Source: Magnetococcales bacterium DC0425bin3 (lineage in GTDB: Bacteria; Pseudomonadota; Magnetococcia; Magnetococcales; DC0425bin3). Taken from it: a DNA stretch of 40,932 nt. The position numbers and the translations under genes are program-made. The stretch is taken from the NCBI GenBank assembly GCA_002753665.1, contig PEAP01000020.1, positions 1 to 40,932 on the forward strand, read 5' to 3'. Under the pieces are notes generated by a model. The model was not told the origin of the DNA, searched no databases, and was given only the letters and a program-made list of their open reading frames with translations. Positions 18,101-28,075 of the stretch are shown here, one piece after another (the first letter of the stretch is position 1; each line of letters starts with the position of its first letter).

Positions 18101-19166
18101 TTGCCCCGGGCAGCAACAGGTTGGAGACGGAAAAGCCGGTCAGACCGGCCTTGGGCGCGGAACCTCGGCCGGTGGCGCCCTCGTCGCGGATCTCCCCACC
18201 GGAGCCGGTGGCGGCCCCGGGATAGGGCGAAATGGCGGTGGGGTGATTGTGGGTTTCCACCTTCATCAACAGATGGGTCTCACCGGGATGAAACCGGTAG
18301 ACCCGATCCGCCGCGGCCGGGTGGAAGCGCCGCTCCGGCCCGCCCTGGATCACCGCGGCGTTGTCGGCATAGGCCACCAAGGTCCCCCCGGGGGCCTGCT
18401 GGTGGGTGTGGCGGATCATGCCGAACAGGGTTTCGGAGCGGACCTGGCCGTCGATGATCCAGCGGGCATTGAAAATCTTGTGGCGGCAATGCTCCGAGTT
18501 GGCCTGGGCGAACATCATCAGCTCGACATCGGTGGGATCCCGGCCGATGCCGCGGAAATGCTCCGCCAGGTAGGCGATTTCATCCTCCGCCAGGGCCAGA
18601 CCCCAATCCTGGTTGGCCCGCTCCAGGGCGGCCCTGCCCTCGGCCAGCAGGGGCGCGGACCCCAGGGGCCGGGGGGCATCGTGGTGAAACAGGGGGGCGG
18701 CCCAATCGGCCGCGCCGGCGTCGGCCATGGGCAGGACGGTCTCGGTCATGCGGTCGTGGAGCAGGGCCAACAGTTCCCGGGACGGCAGCGTCTCCTCGGG
18801 CAGACCCTCCAGCCGGTAGCCCACTCCCCGTTCCAGGCGGATCACCGCCGTCAGGCCGCAGCGCCGGGCGATGTCGGTGGCCTTGCTGGACCAGGGCGAG
18901 ACGGTGCCCAGTCGAGGCACCACCATCCACCAGGGGCCGGTCATCGGGCCCGCTTCCCCCCCCCGGGGGCCGTAGGCCAGCAGCGCCTCCAGCACCCGGA
19001 ACTCGGCCGCGTCCAGGGGGCGGGTCAGGGCGGCGAAATGGCAATGCCGGGCCGTCAGACCGACGATGCCCGGAGCCACCCGCCGCAGTTCGGCCAGGCG
19101 TTTTTCCAGCCGGAATGGCGAAAGGGCCGCGGCCCCCGGGATGATGAGAGGACGGGCAGTGGCCAT
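15129..19166 (-). CDS. purL: Phosphoribosylformylglycinamidine synthase, large single-chain form, with in-frame repeat insertion
   Basis: Step four of purine synthesis: FGAR + glutamine + ATP to FGAM. At 1345 residues it is about 50 longer than the E. coli enzyme. The order is a PurS-like N-terminal domain, a linker, two AIRS-type synthetase halves (motifs include [22 protein letters not shown]) and a class I glutamine amidotransferase domain. The latter has Cys1186 in [10 protein letters not shown] and His1306/Glu1308 in MPHPERLFR. Residues about 1036-1085, just before [26 protein letters not shown], are encoded by copy 2 of the five-hairpin element ([19 protein letters not shown] and onward). 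This is the flexible synthetase-glutaminase linker, the frame is intact and all catalytic residues remain, so the enzyme is probably active. The start at 19166 has AAGGA seven bases upstream. It lies downstream of purC. Confidence 0.96.
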   Translation of the reverse strand: MATARPLIIPGAAALSPFRLEKRLAELRRVAPGIVGLTARHCHFAALTRPLDAAEFRVLEALLAYGPRGGEAGPMTGPWWMVVPRLGTVSPWSSKATDIARRCGLTAVIRLERGVGYRLEGLPEETLPSRELLALLHDRMTETVLPMADAGAADWAAPLFHHDAPRPLGSAPLLAEGRAALERANQDWGLALAEDEIAYLAEHFRGIGRDPTDVELMMFAQANSEHCRHKIFNARWIIDGQVRSETLFGMIRHTHQQAPGGTLVAYADNAAVIQGGPERRFHPAAADRVYRFHPGETHLLMKVETHNHPTAISPYPGAATGSGGEIRDEGATGRGSAPKAGLTGFSVSNLLLPGAIRPWETDHGRPGRIVSAREIMMEGPLGGAGFNNEFGRPNLAGYFRTYEAVVAGEVRGYHKPIMLAGGVGSIDARHVTKQALAPGDLIIQLGGPAMLIGLGGGAASSMASGASQEDLDFASVQRDNPEMQRRCQEVINRCWQLGAANPIRSIHDMGAGGLSNAVPEVIHGGGVGGRFDLDAVPNDDPGMSPMEIWCNEAQERYVLAIAPGDRELLAELCRRERCPWAVLGVATAEQRLLLTRGRDGAVLIDMDLEVLLGKPPRMERRVTRTRTRLPDFTTAGIDPAEAARRILLLPAVADKRFLITIGDRTVTGLVCRDQMVGPWQTPVADVAVTARGYEGWVGEAMAIGERTPVALIDGPAAARLAVGEALLNLAAADVARLGDVKLSANWMAPAGHPGEDATLFDSVRDVGLTLCPALGISIPVGKDSLSMKSVWLENGTPKSVTAPVSLIVSAFAPVADVRRTLTPVLRADAGATDLILVDLGRGRNRLGGSALAQVYKAIGNQPATLDDPADLVVLFAALADLRSQGRILAYHDRSDGGLFVSLCEMAFAGRMGLEIDLDGLGTDPVAALFSEELGVVLQVARDQRQSVLKRLAALDTRVLGTVSAAPLLRFRQGGRPVLEGTLRDWHRLWSETTWRMQRLRDNPDCADQEYAGLGDPDDSGLHAHLTFDPAAPALIRALEKPSMAFPTSGTASEACGSLTEATDCQSVASGGASLPRHQPVDQRADGGSTRPRVAILREQGVNGQVEMAAAFHRAGFDPVDLTMSDLVAGRDSLKTYRGLAACGGFSFGDVLGAGGGWAKSILFDPGLRDQFQEFFQRSDTFTLGVCNGCQMLSHLRDLIPGAAGWPRFVRNRSEQFEARLVLVEVTASPSILLAGMAGSRLPVACAHGEGRAEFTDPPAAPPLTALRFVDSRGHPTERYPANPNGSPGGITGLTTTDGRVTILMPHPERLFRTVQHSWAPPGWGEDGPWLRLFVNARRWLDCGHA
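15914..16059. repeat. Five-hairpin palindromic element, copy 2 (inside purL)
   Basis: Hairpins are at 15907-15942 (an 18-nt-arm perfect palindrome centred on TTGATCAA, including flanking bases), 15938-15959 (GGCGGGGCA/TGCCCCGCC), 15960-15990 (GGAGGCAACGGATT/AATCCGTTGCCTCC), 15995-16023 (GGGAACCGCAAGC/GCTTGCGGTTCCC) and 16026-16057 (CGTTGGAAAAGCCAT/ATGGCTTTTCCAACG). It has the same order, spacing and orientation in window coordinates as copy 1 at 11837-11984. It is translated as part of PurL on the minus strand without a stop. The arms here are more perfect than in copy 1, which suggests a younger insertion or selection. Confidence 0.92.
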
Positions 19167-19193
19167 GAGGATTTCCTTGGATCGGTCGCAAGT

Positions 19194-19229
19194 CCACCCC
19201 ACCGGCTGATGCTCCGGCCGGTGGGGTGG
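19194..19229. promoter_or_regulatory. Strong intercistronic hairpin between purC and purL
   Basis: Arms CCACCCCACCGGC and GCCGGTGGGGTGG (13 bp, perfect) enclose a 10-base loop, 28 bases upstream of the purL start and 22 bases after the purC stop. No T-run follows in the minus-strand direction, so attenuation, mRNA processing or stabilisation of the upstream message is more likely than full termination. Confidence 0.6.
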
Positions 19230-19250
19230 GGAATGCTGCAGAACGCCGGA

Positions 19251-19967
19251 TCAGTCCAGGCCCAGGCGGTGCAGGATTTCGTGATAGGCCTCTTCCACGC
19301 CGCCCAGATCGCGGCGGAAGCGGTCTTTGTCCAGTTTCTTGTTGGTTTCCATGTCCCACAGGCGGCAGGTGTCGGGGCTGATCTCGTCGGCCAGCACCAG
19401 GGTATCGTGGCCGTCGGGCAGGCGACCAAATTCCAGCTTGTAGTCCACCAGACGGATGCCGACCCCGGCAAAGATGGCCACCAGGGCATCGTTGATGCGG
19501 TGGCTCATTTCGACGATGGCTTCCACCTCCTCGTCGGTGGCCCAACCGAACACATCGATGTGGTCCAGGGTGATGAGAGGATCGCCCAGGGCATCGGACT
19601 TGAGGTAAAACTCCACCACCGGCCGGGGCAGGCGTTCGCCCTCCTCCCGGCCCAGACGTTTGGCCAGGGAGCCGGCCACCACGTTGCGGATCACCACCTC
19701 CACCGGCACGATCTCCACCTTGCGGATCAACTGCTCCCGCTGGTTGAGGCGTTTGACGAAGTGGGTGGGAATGCCCACGGCGGCCAGGATCCCCATCAGC
19801 CGGCTGGTGACCAGGTTGTTGACCACCCCCTTGTCGGTGATGGTGCCTTTCTTCTCCCCGTTGAAGGCGGTGGCGTCGTCCTTGAAGTACTGGATCACCA
19901 GCTTCGGATCGTCGGTGGCGAAGATCGCCTTGGCCTTGCCCTCGTAGAGTTTCTCCCGCTTTTCCAT
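19251..19967 (-). CDS. purC: Phosphoribosylaminoimidazole-succinocarboxamide synthase
   Basis: SAICAR synthetase joins CAIR and aspartate using ATP in purine synthesis. The 238-residue protein starts MEKREKLYEGKAKAIF, has the FKDDATAFNGEKK substrate loop near residue 30 and VVIRNVVAGSLAKRLG near residue 93. LVDYKLEFGR and LADEISPDTCRLWD near the end complete the active site. ATG 19967 was chosen because GAGGTG lies seven bases upstream; the GTG at 19976 overlaps that site. It sits 30 bases after ymdB and 84 bases before purL, forming a purine unit. Confidence 0.97.
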   Translation of the reverse strand: MEKREKLYEGKAKAIFATDDPKLVIQYFKDDATAFNGEKKGTITDKGVVNNLVTSRLMGILAAVGIPTHFVKRLNQREQLIRKVEIVPVEVVIRNVVAGSLAKRLGREEGERLPRPVVEFYLKSDALGDPLITLDHIDVFGWATDEEVEAIVEMSHRINDALVAIFAGVGIRLVDYKLEFGRLPDGHDTLVLADEISPDTCRLWDMETNKKLDKDRFRRDLGGVEEAYHEILHRLGLD

Positions 19968-19997
19968 TGGGTTCACCTCAAAGGATGATAGACAGAG

Positions 19998-20804
19998 TCA
20001 ACGTTCTCCGATACCGGAATCCAGCGTGGCACCCCCGCGCAGCGGCTCCACCCCACGGCAACGTCCGGACCGGGCATCCACCCGTACCAGGGTGGCGCAG
20101 AGGGTCGCCGGGCCTTCGGCGGGTTCGAAGCGGGTGGGCAGGCCGGTGAGGAACCGGGGCAGAACCGTCTCCACCCCCATGCCAATGACCGAGTCAAAAT
20201 CCCCGACCATACCCACATCACATTGAAACCCGGTGCCGCCGGGCAGGATCCGATGGTCGGCGGTGGGCACATGGGTGTGGGTGCCCAATACCGCCGAGAC
20301 CCGCCCGTCCAGGTAATGGCCCATGGCCACCTTTTCGGAGGTGGCCTCGGCGTGGAAATCGACGATGATGGCATTCACGTCCCGGCCCAGGGTCATGCCT
20401 TCCAGGACAGCATCCGCCGCCCGGAACGGGCAGTCCATGGGATCCATGAAGACCCGACCCAGCAGGTTGAGGACCGCCACCCGCGCCCCGCTGGCGGTTT
20501 CCATCACCAGCAGCCCCCGCCCCGGGGCGCCCGGGGGATAGTTCTGGGGGCGCAGGATCCGCTGATCGGTATCGAGGAAGCCGAACACTTCCTGACGGCG
20601 CCAGACATGGTTGCCGGTGGTGATCACGTCCACCCCGACGCGGAACAGCTCGCTGGCGATCTTGGGGGTGATGCCCAGCCCAGCGGCGCTGTTTTCGCCG
20701 TTGGCGATCACCAGATCCACCCCACCCCGGGCCTTCACGATGGCCCCCAGATGCTCCTGAACCGCCCGACGCCCGGCCTTGCCCACCACGTCGCCGATCA
20801 ACAT
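19998..20804 (-). CDS. ymdB: YmdB-family metallophosphoesterase (TIGR00282)
   Basis: A 268-residue calcineurin-like phosphoesterase. The metal ligands are visible: Asp in MLIGDVVGKAGRR, Glu/Asn in IANGENSAAGLG, the GNHVWRRQE motif, the DFHAEATSEK motif and GTHTHVPTADHRI. Bacillus YmdB is a cyclic-nucleotide phosphodiesterase affecting biofilm and motility decisions; the role outside Firmicutes is not settled. The start is uncertain. ATG 20804 gives an N-terminus beginning MLIGDVVG, while a TTG at 20825 would add ADILSI and match the usual 'MxILxIGD' opening better. It leads the ymdB-purC-purL run, just downstream of the RNase P RNA gene. Confidence 0.9.
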   Translation of the reverse strand: MLIGDVVGKAGRRAVQEHLGAIVKARGGVDLVIANGENSAAGLGITPKIASELFRVGVDVITTGNHVWRRQEVFGFLDTDQRILRPQNYPPGAPGRGLLVMETASGARVAVLNLLGRVFMDPMDCPFRAADAVLEGMTLGRDVNAIIVDFHAEATSEKVAMGHYLDGRVSAVLGTHTHVPTADHRILPGGTGFQCDVGMVGDFDSVIGMGVETVLPRFLTGLPTRFEPAEGPATLCATLVRVDARSGRCRGVEPLRGGATLDSGIGER

Positions 20805-20992
20805 TATCGAAAGGATATCTGCCAAGGAAAAGTCCCGCTGCTGATCGCCGGCCCGGGCGGCAAGCGCCGCTCCCGCCAAACAGGATCTTCATACCACGGA
20901 TGGGGTCGATGTTTAAACCCCCGGCTGGGACGGGGATAGCGGACGGCAGACATGGCGGACCGGATGACCAACACGCCACGGCGATGGGAAGA

Positions 20993-21369
<377 letters not shown>

Positions 21370-21530
21370 ACGTTCAACCCATGGGCCAACCAACGGCCCT
21401 CGGGCTGTTTTGTCCCATGGCACCGCTGGAGCTTGCCCAGGCGGCAATGCCACTGACAGAGCGCTGAACGAACTTTCATGCCAAAGACGGCATGGGCTGG
21501 TCCCTGTTCAGGGACAAGCCGTCATATTTG

Positions 21531-21607
21531 TGGTAGCGGGGGGGGGACTCGAACCCCCGACACACGGATTATGAATCCGTTGCTCTAACCGACTGAGCTA
21601 CCCCGCC
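21531..21607 (-). tRNA. tRNA-Met (CAT), elongator type
   Basis: A 77-nt tRNA with 7-bp acceptor stem GGCGGGG/CCCCGCT, including a G-U first pair. It has the D-arm GCTCAGTCGGTTAGAGC, anticodon arm ACGGA-TTCATAA-TCCGT, T-arm GGGGG-TTCGAGT-CCCCC and an encoded ACCA end. The CAT anticodon could also be initiator Met or Ile2, but the G-U-paired end and body match the elongator tRNA-Met form seen in alphaproteobacteria. It follows the SPOR protein gene by about 58 bases on the same strand. Confidence 0.95.
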
Positions 21608-21665
21608 ACGATCAGGTCTGCAGCAATTCCGGGAAAAACGGATTTTACCCCCTGCCCGAACGGTG

Positions 21666-22544
21666 TCAACCCTTCCCATCGTCCCACTGGTCGCTCTCGG
21701 CGATGGGATCCCAGCGTTTGATGAGGGGCACTGCCAAGCCGAAATTGGTCAGCCGACCGCTCAGGGTATGGGCCTCCTTCTGGGAGGAGAAGGGTCCCAG
21801 GATCACCTTGTGGACCTTCTGGGCATCCTCCACCTTGACGATGCGCAGGGGGCGCACGTCCAGCTTTTCCACCGCTTCCATCTCCTGGATGGCGTTGGCC
21901 AGCAGCAGCTCCTTGGAAATGGAAATGATGTGGCCCTCCCAGCCCTTCTCCACCCGGGCGGCATAGCCGGCGGACCGCAGCTTGATCTCCGCCTCCTTGG
22001 CCTGGTGCAGGGTCGGATAGGGTCCGGCCTGCACGTTGTTGAGCAGCACCATCTCGGTGCGCTGCACCAGACGGGGTTCGAGGCCCTTCTCCCGCAGGCG
22101 GCGCACCAGGGTCTCGGCGCCCATGCGCATGGCGAAGCTGCCAGCCTGCACGATGAATCCGCTGCCCAGGGGGGGGGGCGTGGCCTCCGCAACCACCGCC
22201 GGCGGCTGGGGCTTGGCGGCTGGTGGCGCGGGCGGAGCAGAGGCCAGTTCTTCCGGCTCGGCGGTCGGCGACAGGATCGGCTCCTCGGCCGGGGCCTCCG
22301 CCACAGGCGGCGGGCGGATCGGTTTAGGTTGTTCGGCGACCATGTCGGCCAGCCGTGGCGGCAGGGGGAGAACCACCCCCCAGTCCGGGGGCAAGGCAAA
22401 GCCCTCCAGCGGCTGATCCCCCTTGGCGAGGAAGCCAAGCACCATGGTCACGTTGAGAATCAGGGCCGCCACCACCCCCAGCAGCGGCAACAGGATCCCC
22501 AGGCCCGCCGGCAGGCTCGGCATCGGAATGGGCGATTTGGCCAT
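21666..22544 (-). CDS. SPOR-domain membrane protein
   Basis: A 292-residue, single-pass inner-membrane protein. A hydrophobic helix at about residues 14-40 (GLGILLPLLGVVAALILNV and onward) is followed by a Pro/Ala-rich periplasmic linker to about residue 125. A SPOR-type region starts at SGFIVQAGSFAMRMGAETLV and a second such repeat ends KVILGPFSSQKEAHTLSGRL. SPOR domains bind denuded septal peptidoglycan, so a role in division or envelope remodelling is likely. A 10-C run in the linker (22169-22178) encodes part of TPPPLG. It lies 17 bases after coaX and is the last protein gene of the valS-nadC-birA-coaX run. Confidence 0.85.
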   Translation of the reverse strand: MAKSPIPMPSLPAGLGILLPLLGVVAALILNVTMVLGFLAKGDQPLEGFALPPDWGVVLPLPPRLADMVAEQPKPIRPPPVAEAPAEEPILSPTAEPEELASAPPAPPAAKPQPPAVVAEATPPPLGSGFIVQAGSFAMRMGAETLVRRLREKGLEPRLVQRTEMVLLNNVQAGPYPTLHQAKEAEIKLRSAGYAARVEKGWEGHIISISKELLLANAIQEMEAVEKLDVRPLRIVKVEDAQKVHKVILGPFSSQKEAHTLSGRLTNFGLAVPLIKRWDPIAESDQWDDGKG

Positions 22545-22561
22545 GAGGTCCCCTCGGGCGG

Positions 22562-23329
22562 CTATTTGTTGCGTTCGTACAACAGACGCAGGCCGGTCAG
22601 CGTCAGAAATTCATCCACGATCTCGATGCGCCGGCAATCCTGGGCAATGAGCCGGGCCAATCCCCCGGTGGCCAGCACCCGCAGGGGCTGAAAACCGGAC
22701 TCCGCCGCCATGCGATCGATCAGGCCGTCCACCAGGGCCACATAGCCCCAATAGAGCCCGGCCTGCATGGAGGTGACCGTGTCGCGCCCCACCACCGTGG
22801 CGGGGCGGTTCAGCTCGATGCGCGGCAGCTTGGCGGTCCGCTCGAACAGGGCATCCAGGGCCAGGTTCAACCCCGGAGCGATGGCGCCCCCCAGGTATTC
22901 CCCCTGGGGACCCACCAGATCGAAGGTGGTCGCCGTACCGAAATCCACCACCACCGCGGCCTGCCCCAACAGCCGGAAGGCCGCCACCGCATTGACGATG
23001 CGGTCGGCGCCCACCTCCTTGGGATTGTCGTAGCGGATGGACATGCCGGTCTTCAGACCGGGCCCCACCAGCATGGGAGTATGGCCCATGGAGCGGCGAA
23101 TGCCCCGTACCAGGGCCGATTGCACCGGCGGCACCACGCTGGCGATGATCACCCCATCCACCGCCTTGCTGTCCATGCCGGAACTGGCGAACAGCCCGGT
23201 GATCAGCGCGCCGTATTCATCCCCGGTGCGTTCCACCCGGGTGGCCACCCGCCAGTGGCGGATCAGCTCCTCACCCTGGTAAACCCCCAACACGATGTGA
23301 GTATTGCCCACATCCAGCACCAGCAGCAT
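22562..23329 (-). CDS. coaX: Type III pantothenate kinase
   Basis: The first step of coenzyme A synthesis, ATP-dependent phosphorylation of pantothenate, by the ASKHA-fold CoaX type. Of 255 residues, the N-terminal [17 protein letters not shown] is the phosphate-1 motif. [15 protein letters not shown] lies mid-protein, [14 protein letters not shown] is the phosphate-2 motif, and the [10 protein letters not shown] and [10 protein letters not shown] motifs follow. ATG 23329 was preferred to the GTG at 23341 because AGGTGA sits nine bases upstream and it gives the family N-terminus. The birA stop is only eight bases upstream. The pairing birA-coaX is common in bacteria. Confidence 0.95.
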   Translation of the reverse strand: MLLVLDVGNTHIVLGVYQGEELIRHWRVATRVERTGDEYGALITGLFASSGMDSKAVDGVIIASVVPPVQSALVRGIRRSMGHTPMLVGPGLKTGMSIRYDNPKEVGADRIVNAVAAFRLLGQAAVVVDFGTATTFDLVGPQGEYLGGAIAPGLNLALDALFERTAKLPRIELNRPATVVGRDTVTSMQAGLYWGYVALVDGLIDRMAAESGFQPLRVLATGGLARLIAQDCRRIEIVDEFLTLTGLRLLYERNK

Positions 23330-23337
23330 GGTCGGTC

Positions 23338-24336
23338 TCACCTGCTCAAGAGGGCCACATCCCCGGCCACCACCTTGCGAACCGGGCCATCATCCTGTTT
23401 TACCAAAAGAAACCCTTCCGGGTCCATATCCACCGCCTGGCCGGAAAAACGCTCGTGCAGCAGGTTGACCTGCACCCGACGGTCCCGAATGGCGGCGTAG
23501 CGCAGCCAGCCTTGGCGCACCGGAGGAAAACCCTCCTGCAGAAAGCGGCGATACCATGTCGCGAAGTTACGCAAGAACCCAGCCAAAATCACCCGTCGCG
23601 GCCAGAAATCCACTGGATCCCCCCCGCCCCCCGACGGCGGAACCTCCCGCAAGGTGGCGGCAATCCCCTGCAATTCGGGCGGAAAGGCCGCCCGCGGTTG
23701 ATTGACGTTGAGTCCCACCCCCACCACCACATACTGCACATGGTCCGGCTCGGCGGCCATCTCGGTGAGGATGCCCCCCAGCTTGCGGCCGTCCAGCAGC
23801 AGGTCGTTGGGCCATTTGATGGCCAGCCCGGCGATCCCCAGGCCCACCAGGGTCTCGGCCAGGGCCAGTCCGGCCAACAGGGTGAGTTGAAAGGTCCGGC
23901 CCGGGGGCAGGGCGGGCCGCAGCAGAAAGGAAAAATACAGATTGACCCCCGGCGGCGAGGACCAGGAGCGGTCCAGACGCCCCCGCCCGGCGGTCTGGCA
24001 GTCGGCCACCACCACCAGCCCCTCGGCCGCCCCGGCCCGGGCCTGGGCCACCACCTCCTCATTGCTGGAACCCAGTTCGGGAAAGAACCGGTAACCGTCC
24101 GGCCGGAACAACGTCCCGGTCAGCAGGGGCTCCACGGCCTCGGGGGCCAGGGAATCGGGTTCCCCGCACAACTGATACCCCAGCCCCCGCACCGATTGGA
24201 TCCGATACCCGGCCCGCTGCAGGCCCTGGATCCGCTTCCAGACCGCTGCCCGGGAGATGCCCAGCCGGCGCCCCAGCTCGGTACCGGACATGGGCGATGG
24301 CCCCGCAGCGCGCAGGACCGTCAGCAGATCACGCAT
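23338..24336 (-). CDS. birA: Biotin-[acetyl-CoA-carboxylase] ligase with N-terminal DNA-binding domain
   Basis: A 332-residue bifunctional-type BirA. Residues 1-60 form a winged helix ([20 protein letters not shown]), so it may repress biotin genes as well as attach biotin to carboxylases. The ligase core shows [22 protein letters not shown], quoted here only in part as the biotinyl-AMP loop. It then has [20 protein letters not shown] and a C-terminal SH3-like part ([19 protein letters not shown]). It overlaps the end of nadC by eight bases. No biotin-synthesis gene or BirA operator is visible in the window. Confidence 0.94.
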   Translation of the reverse strand: MRDLLTVLRAAGPSPMSGTELGRRLGISRAAVWKRIQGLQRAGYRIQSVRGLGYQLCGEPDSLAPEAVEPLLTGTLFRPDGYRFFPELGSSNEEVVAQARAGAAEGLVVVADCQTAGRGRLDRSWSSPPGVNLYFSFLLRPALPPGRTFQLTLLAGLALAETLVGLGIAGLAIKWPNDLLLDGRKLGGILTEMAAEPDHVQYVVVGVGLNVNQPRAAFPPELQGIAATLREVPPSGGGGDPVDFWPRRVILAGFLRNFATWYRRFLQEGFPPVRQGWLRYAAIRDRRVQVNLLHERFSGQAVDMDPEGFLLVKQDDGPVRKVVAGDVALLSR

Positions 24337-25165
24337 GCGGATCGATCAACAGACTGACATCCTTGCCGCCGGCGCTGTGGGTGAGGGCGCCCACGGAGAT
24401 CAGGTCCACCCCGGTTTCCGCCACCTGACGAACGTTGTCCAGGGAAATATTGCCGCTGGCCTCCAGCAGCGCCCGGCCCGAGGCCAGGCCCACCGCCTCC
24501 CGGATCATCTCCAGATTCATGTTGTCCAGCAGGATGACATGCACCCCCACCGTCAGGGCCTCGCGCACCTGGTCCAGGGTTTCGCATTCCACCTCGATGC
24601 GCATCAGGTGATGGGCCAGCTCCCGCACCTGCTCCACCGCCGGTTTGAGCCCACCGGCCAGGGTGATGTGGTTTTCCTTGATCAGCACGCCGTCATCCAG
24701 CCCCATGCGGTGGTTGGAACCGCCCCCGGTGCGCACGGCGTATTTCTGCAACAGACGCAACCCGGGAATGGTCTTGCGGGTATCGACGATCTTGGCGTTG
24801 GTGCCGGAGACCTGTTCCACAAAACGCCGGGTCAGGGTGGCCACCCCGGACAGGTTCTGGAAGAAATTCAGGGCCACCCGCTCCCCGGTGAGGATCCCGC
24901 GGGCCGGCCCCTGGAGGATGCAGATGGTATTGCCGGCATGGACGCCGCTGCCATCCGGGGCCTCCGGCAGCATGCGCACCCGGGAGTCCACGGCCTGAAA
25001 CACCTCCGAGACCACCGGCAGACCGCAGACCACCATGTCCTCCTTGGCCACCAGCCGCGCCCGCACATGCTCACCGGCGCCCACCAGGGCATTGGTGGTG
25101 ATGTCCCCCCGGCCCACATCCTCCGCCAGGGCGTTGCGAACCACATCCGACCAGGTACGGTTCAT
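24329..25165 (-). CDS. nadC: Nicotinate-nucleotide pyrophosphorylase (carboxylating)
   Basis: Quinolinate phosphoribosyltransferase makes nicotinate mononucleotide from quinolinate and PRPP in NAD synthesis. In 278 residues it has the opening [28 protein letters not shown], the [21 protein letters not shown] active-site stretch (quoted in part: TRKTIPGLR), [16 protein letters not shown] and [15 protein letters not shown]. The start at 25165 overlaps the valS stop as ATGA, so it is translationally coupled to valS. The frame stays open upstream inside valS but that is shadow sequence. Confidence 0.96.
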   Translation of the reverse strand: MNRTWSDVVRNALAEDVGRGDITTNALVGAGEHVRARLVAKEDMVVCGLPVVSEVFQAVDSRVRMLPEAPDGSGVHAGNTICILQGPARGILTGERVALNFFQNLSGVATLTRRFVEQVSGTNAKIVDTRKTIPGLRLLQKYAVRTGGGSNHRMGLDDGVLIKENHITLAGGLKPAVEQVRELAHHLMRIEVECETLDQVREALTVGVHVILLDNMNLEMIREAVGLASGRALLEASGNISLDNVRQVAETGVDLISVGALTHSAGGKDVSLLIDPHA

Positions 25166-27963
25166 GATTTCCTCCCCAAAGCCTCGATCCGGGCCAGGGC
25201 CTCGGCCAGACCCTGGCGTTTTTCCGCCAGGCTGCGCTGTTTCTCCCGATCCTTGGCGACCACCTCGGGTTTGGCCTTGGCCAGAAAGGTCTCGTTGCCA
25301 AGCTTCTTCTGCACCTGCGCCAAATCCCCGTCGAGCTTGGCCAGGGCCTTGTGCAACCGGTCGGTCTCGGCCGCCAGATCGATCACCCCCGCCAGGGGGA
25401 TATGGAAACACAGGCCCTCGACCACCCCCGCGGCACAGCCGGCCGGGGCCTCTCCTGTCAGGATGGACCAACCGGAGAGTTTTGCCAATGGCAGGATCAG
25501 GGTCCGGAACCGCTCCAGACGCTCCAGGACCTCCGGGGCGCCGGTCACCAGGATCTCCAGCTCCCGGGCGGGGGGCAGATCCATGGCGCCGCGGATGTTG
25601 CGCACCCCATTGATGAAGGACATCACCCAGGCCATCTCCGCCTCGATCCCCGGGTCGTTCAGCGCCGGATCGGCGTCCGGCCAGGGGGCCAGCATGATCG
25701 AATCTCCGCCCCGTCCCGCCACCGGCGCCACCTTCTGCCACAGCTCCTCGGTGATGAAGGGCATCAGGGGATGGAGCAGGCGCAGGGCGGTCTCCAGGAC
25801 CTGCACCAGGGTGCGGCGGGCGGCCACCTTCTCCGCCTCCGGCACGATCTCGCCATAGAGGATCGGTTTGACCAGCTCCAGATACCAGTCGCAATAATGC
25901 CCCCAGAGGAACTGATAGATGGCATTGGCGGCGTCGTTGAAGCGGTATTGGTCGAAGGCGCGGGCCATGTCCTCCGCCAACCGGTTCAGGGCGGAGCGGA
26001 TCCAGCGGTCTGGCACCGACAGGGGCAGTTCGCCGCGCTCCAGACCGCAATCGGCCCCCTCGGTATTCATCAGCACGAACCGACTGGCGTTCCAAAGCTT
26101 GTTGCAGAAATTCCGGTAGCCTTCGATGCGTCCCAGGTCGAACTTGATATCCCGGCCCTGGGTGGCCAGACTGGCCATGGTGAAACGCAAAGCGTCGGTG
26201 CCGAAAGCGGGAATGCCCTGGGGAAACTCCCGCCGGGTGGCCGCGGCGATGCGCTGGGCCAACTGGGGCTGCATCATGTCCCGGGTGCGTTTTTCCACCA
26301 GGTCGTCCAGGCCGATGCCGTCGATCAGGTCCAGGGGATCGAGGATGTTGCCCTTGGACTTGCTCATTTTCTGGCCTTCGGCATCGCGGATCAGGCCGGT
26401 GATGTATACCTCCCGAAATGGCACCTCCCCGGTGAACTTGAGGCCCATCATGATCATGCGGGCCACCCAGAAGAAGATGATGTCGAACCCGGTGACCAGG
26501 ACGTTGGTGGGGTGGAAGGTCCGCAGCTCCGGGGTATGCGCCGGCCAGCCCAGGGTGGAGAACGGCCACAGGGCGCTGGAGAACCAGGTGTCCAGCACGT
26601 CCGGATCCCGGATCAGGGCCACCGGCCGGCCGTATTCCTCGGCGGCCCATTCCAGGGCCTCCGCCTCGCTGCGACAGACGATCACCCGGCCGTCGGGGCC
26701 ATACCAGGCCGGAATGCGGTGCCCCCACCAGATCTGGCGGGAGATGCACCAATCCTGGATGTTGCGCATCCATTCGAAATAGGTCTTGTCCCAACTGGAT
26801 GGCACGAAGCGAATGCGGCCGTCCTCCACCACCCGGATGGCCTCCTCGGCCAGCACCCCGGCCCGCACGAACCATTGATCGGTCAGATAGGGCTCCACCA
26901 CCGCCCGGGAGCGGTCGCCCCGGGGCACCATCAGGCGGTGGGGTTCGGTCTTCTCCAGCAGGCCCTGGGCTTCCAGATCGGCCAGGACCCGCTCCCGGGC
27001 CACAAAGCGGTCCAGGCCCCGGTAGGCGGCGGGCACGGCATCGTTGAGGCGGGCGTCCACGGTGAGGATATTGATCATCGCCAGGCCGTGGCGCTGGCCG
27101 ATGGCGTAGTCGTTGAAGTCGTGGGCCGGGGTGATCTTGACGCAGCCGGAGCCGAAGGCCGGATCCACATAGACGTCGGCGATGATGGGGATGTCGCGTT
27201 CAGCCAGGGGCAATCGCACCCGGCGGCCCACCAGATGACGGTAGCGCTCATCCTCGGGATGCACCGCCACCGCGGTATCCCCCAGCATGGTTTCGGGCCT
27301 GGTGGTGGCCACCACCAGGTGACCGGAACCGTCCGCCAGGGGATACCGCATGTGCCACAGGGAGCCGGCCTCCTCCTCGGCAACCACTTCCAGGTCCGAC
27401 ACCGCCGTATGCAGCACCGGATCCCAGTTGACCAGCCGCTGGCCCCGGTAGATCAGCCCCTCCTGGTAGAGGCGCACGAACACCTCGGTGACCGCATGGG
27501 ACAGGTGTTCGTCCATGGTGAAACGTTCCCGGGACCAGTCGCAACTGGCCCCCAAACGCCGCAACTGCCGCACGATGGTGCCGCCGGAGGTGTTGCGCCA
27601 CTGCCAGATCCGCTCCACGAAGGCCTCCCGCCCCAGGTCATGGCGAGTCTTACCTTCCTGTTCCAACTGTCGTTCCACCACCATCTGGGTGGCGATGCCG
27701 GCGTGGTCGGTGCCGGTCTGCCACAGGGTCCGCTCCCCCTGCATGCGATGGTAGCGGGTCAGGGCATCCATGATGGTGTCCTGGAAGGCATGGCCCATGT
27801 GCAGGCTGCCGGTGACGTTGGGCGGGGGGATCATGATGCAGTAGGCGGGATGCTCCTCCCCACCCCGGGGCGCGAAATAGCCGGCCTTCTCCCACACCTG
27901 GTACCAGCGGGATTCCACCCCCGCCGGATCATAGCTCTTGGATAGTACGACCCGTTCCTGCAT
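25162..27963 (-). CDS. valS: Valyl-tRNA synthetase
   Basis: A class I synthetase of 933 residues charging tRNA-Val. The HIGH-type motif is HMGH at residues 55-58 in [27 protein letters not shown] follows near residue 83. The editing domain lies mid-protein ([20 protein letters not shown]). [10 protein letters not shown] is the KMSKS motif. The C-terminus is a coiled-coil arm ([20 protein letters not shown] and onward). ATG 27963 gives the normal N-terminus; the open frame upstream to 28296 is antisense to repeats in the popZ-like gene end. It follows the PopZ-like gene by 112 bases and starts the tight valS-nadC-birA-coaX unit. Confidence 0.97.
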   Translation of the reverse strand: MQERVVLSKSYDPAGVESRWYQVWEKAGYFAPRGGEEHPAYCIMIPPPNVTGSLHMGHAFQDTIMDALTRYHRMQGERTLWQTGTDHAGIATQMVVERQLEQEGKTRHDLGREAFVERIWQWRNTSGGTIVRQLRRLGASCDWSRERFTMDEHLSHAVTEVFVRLYQEGLIYRGQRLVNWDPVLHTAVSDLEVVAEEEAGSLWHMRYPLADGSGHLVVATTRPETMLGDTAVAVHPEDERYRHLVGRRVRLPLAERDIPIIADVYVDPAFGSGCVKITPAHDFNDYAIGQRHGLAMINILTVDARLNDAVPAAYRGLDRFVARERVLADLEAQGLLEKTEPHRLMVPRGDRSRAVVEPYLTDQWFVRAGVLAEEAIRVVEDGRIRFVPSSWDKTYFEWMRNIQDWCISRQIWWGHRIPAWYGPDGRVIVCRSEAEALEWAAEEYGRPVALIRDPDVLDTWFSSALWPFSTLGWPAHTPELRTFHPTNVLVTGFDIIFFWVARMIMMGLKFTGEVPFREVYITGLIRDAEGQKMSKSKGNILDPLDLIDGIGLDDLVEKRTRDMMQPQLAQRIAAATRREFPQGIPAFGTDALRFTMASLATQGRDIKFDLGRIEGYRNFCNKLWNASRFVLMNTEGADCGLERGELPLSVPDRWIRSALNRLAEDMARAFDQYRFNDAANAIYQFLWGHYCDWYLELVKPILYGEIVPEAEKVAARRTLVQVLETALRLLHPLMPFITEELWQKVAPVAGRGGDSIMLAPWPDADPALNDPGIEAEMAWVMSFINGVRNIRGAMDLPPARELEILVTGAPEVLERLERFRTLILPLAKLSGWSILTGEAPAGCAAGVVEGLCFHIPLAGVIDLAAETDRLHKALAKLDGDLAQVQKKLGNETFLAKAKPEVVAKDREKQRSLAEKRQGLAEALARIEALGRKS

Positions 27964-27999
27964 GTCTGTCCCGATCTCTTGTTCCCGGCTGCAACGCAA

Positions 28000-28029
28000 C
28001 AGAGGGCGCCCCGGGATCGGCGCCCTCTG
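28000..28029. terminator. Hairpin between popZ-like gene and valS
   Basis: Perfect 11-bp arms CAGAGGGCGCC and GGCGCCCTCTG with an 8-base loop lie in the 112-base gap. The minus-strand continuation (TTGCGTTGC) is T-poor, so it is at best a weak or factor-assisted terminator, or an attenuator in the valS leader. Confidence 0.5.
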
Positions 28030-28075
28030 CAAGAAACGAAGACGACCTGCATGGTGCAAACTGGTCAACAAGCCT

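Noticed and set aside
15129-19166. purL as a pseudogene because of the inserted element
   Set aside because: The frame is intact over 1345 codons and all glutaminase and synthetase motifs are present.
17598-19988. 796-residue open frame on the plus strand over purL and purC
   Set aside because: It is antisense to two well-supported purine genes.
24329-26875. 848-residue frame extending nadC upstream
   Set aside because: Only the last 278 residues match NadC; the rest is a shadow of valS, and the ATG at 25165 overlaps the valS stop as expected for coupled genes.
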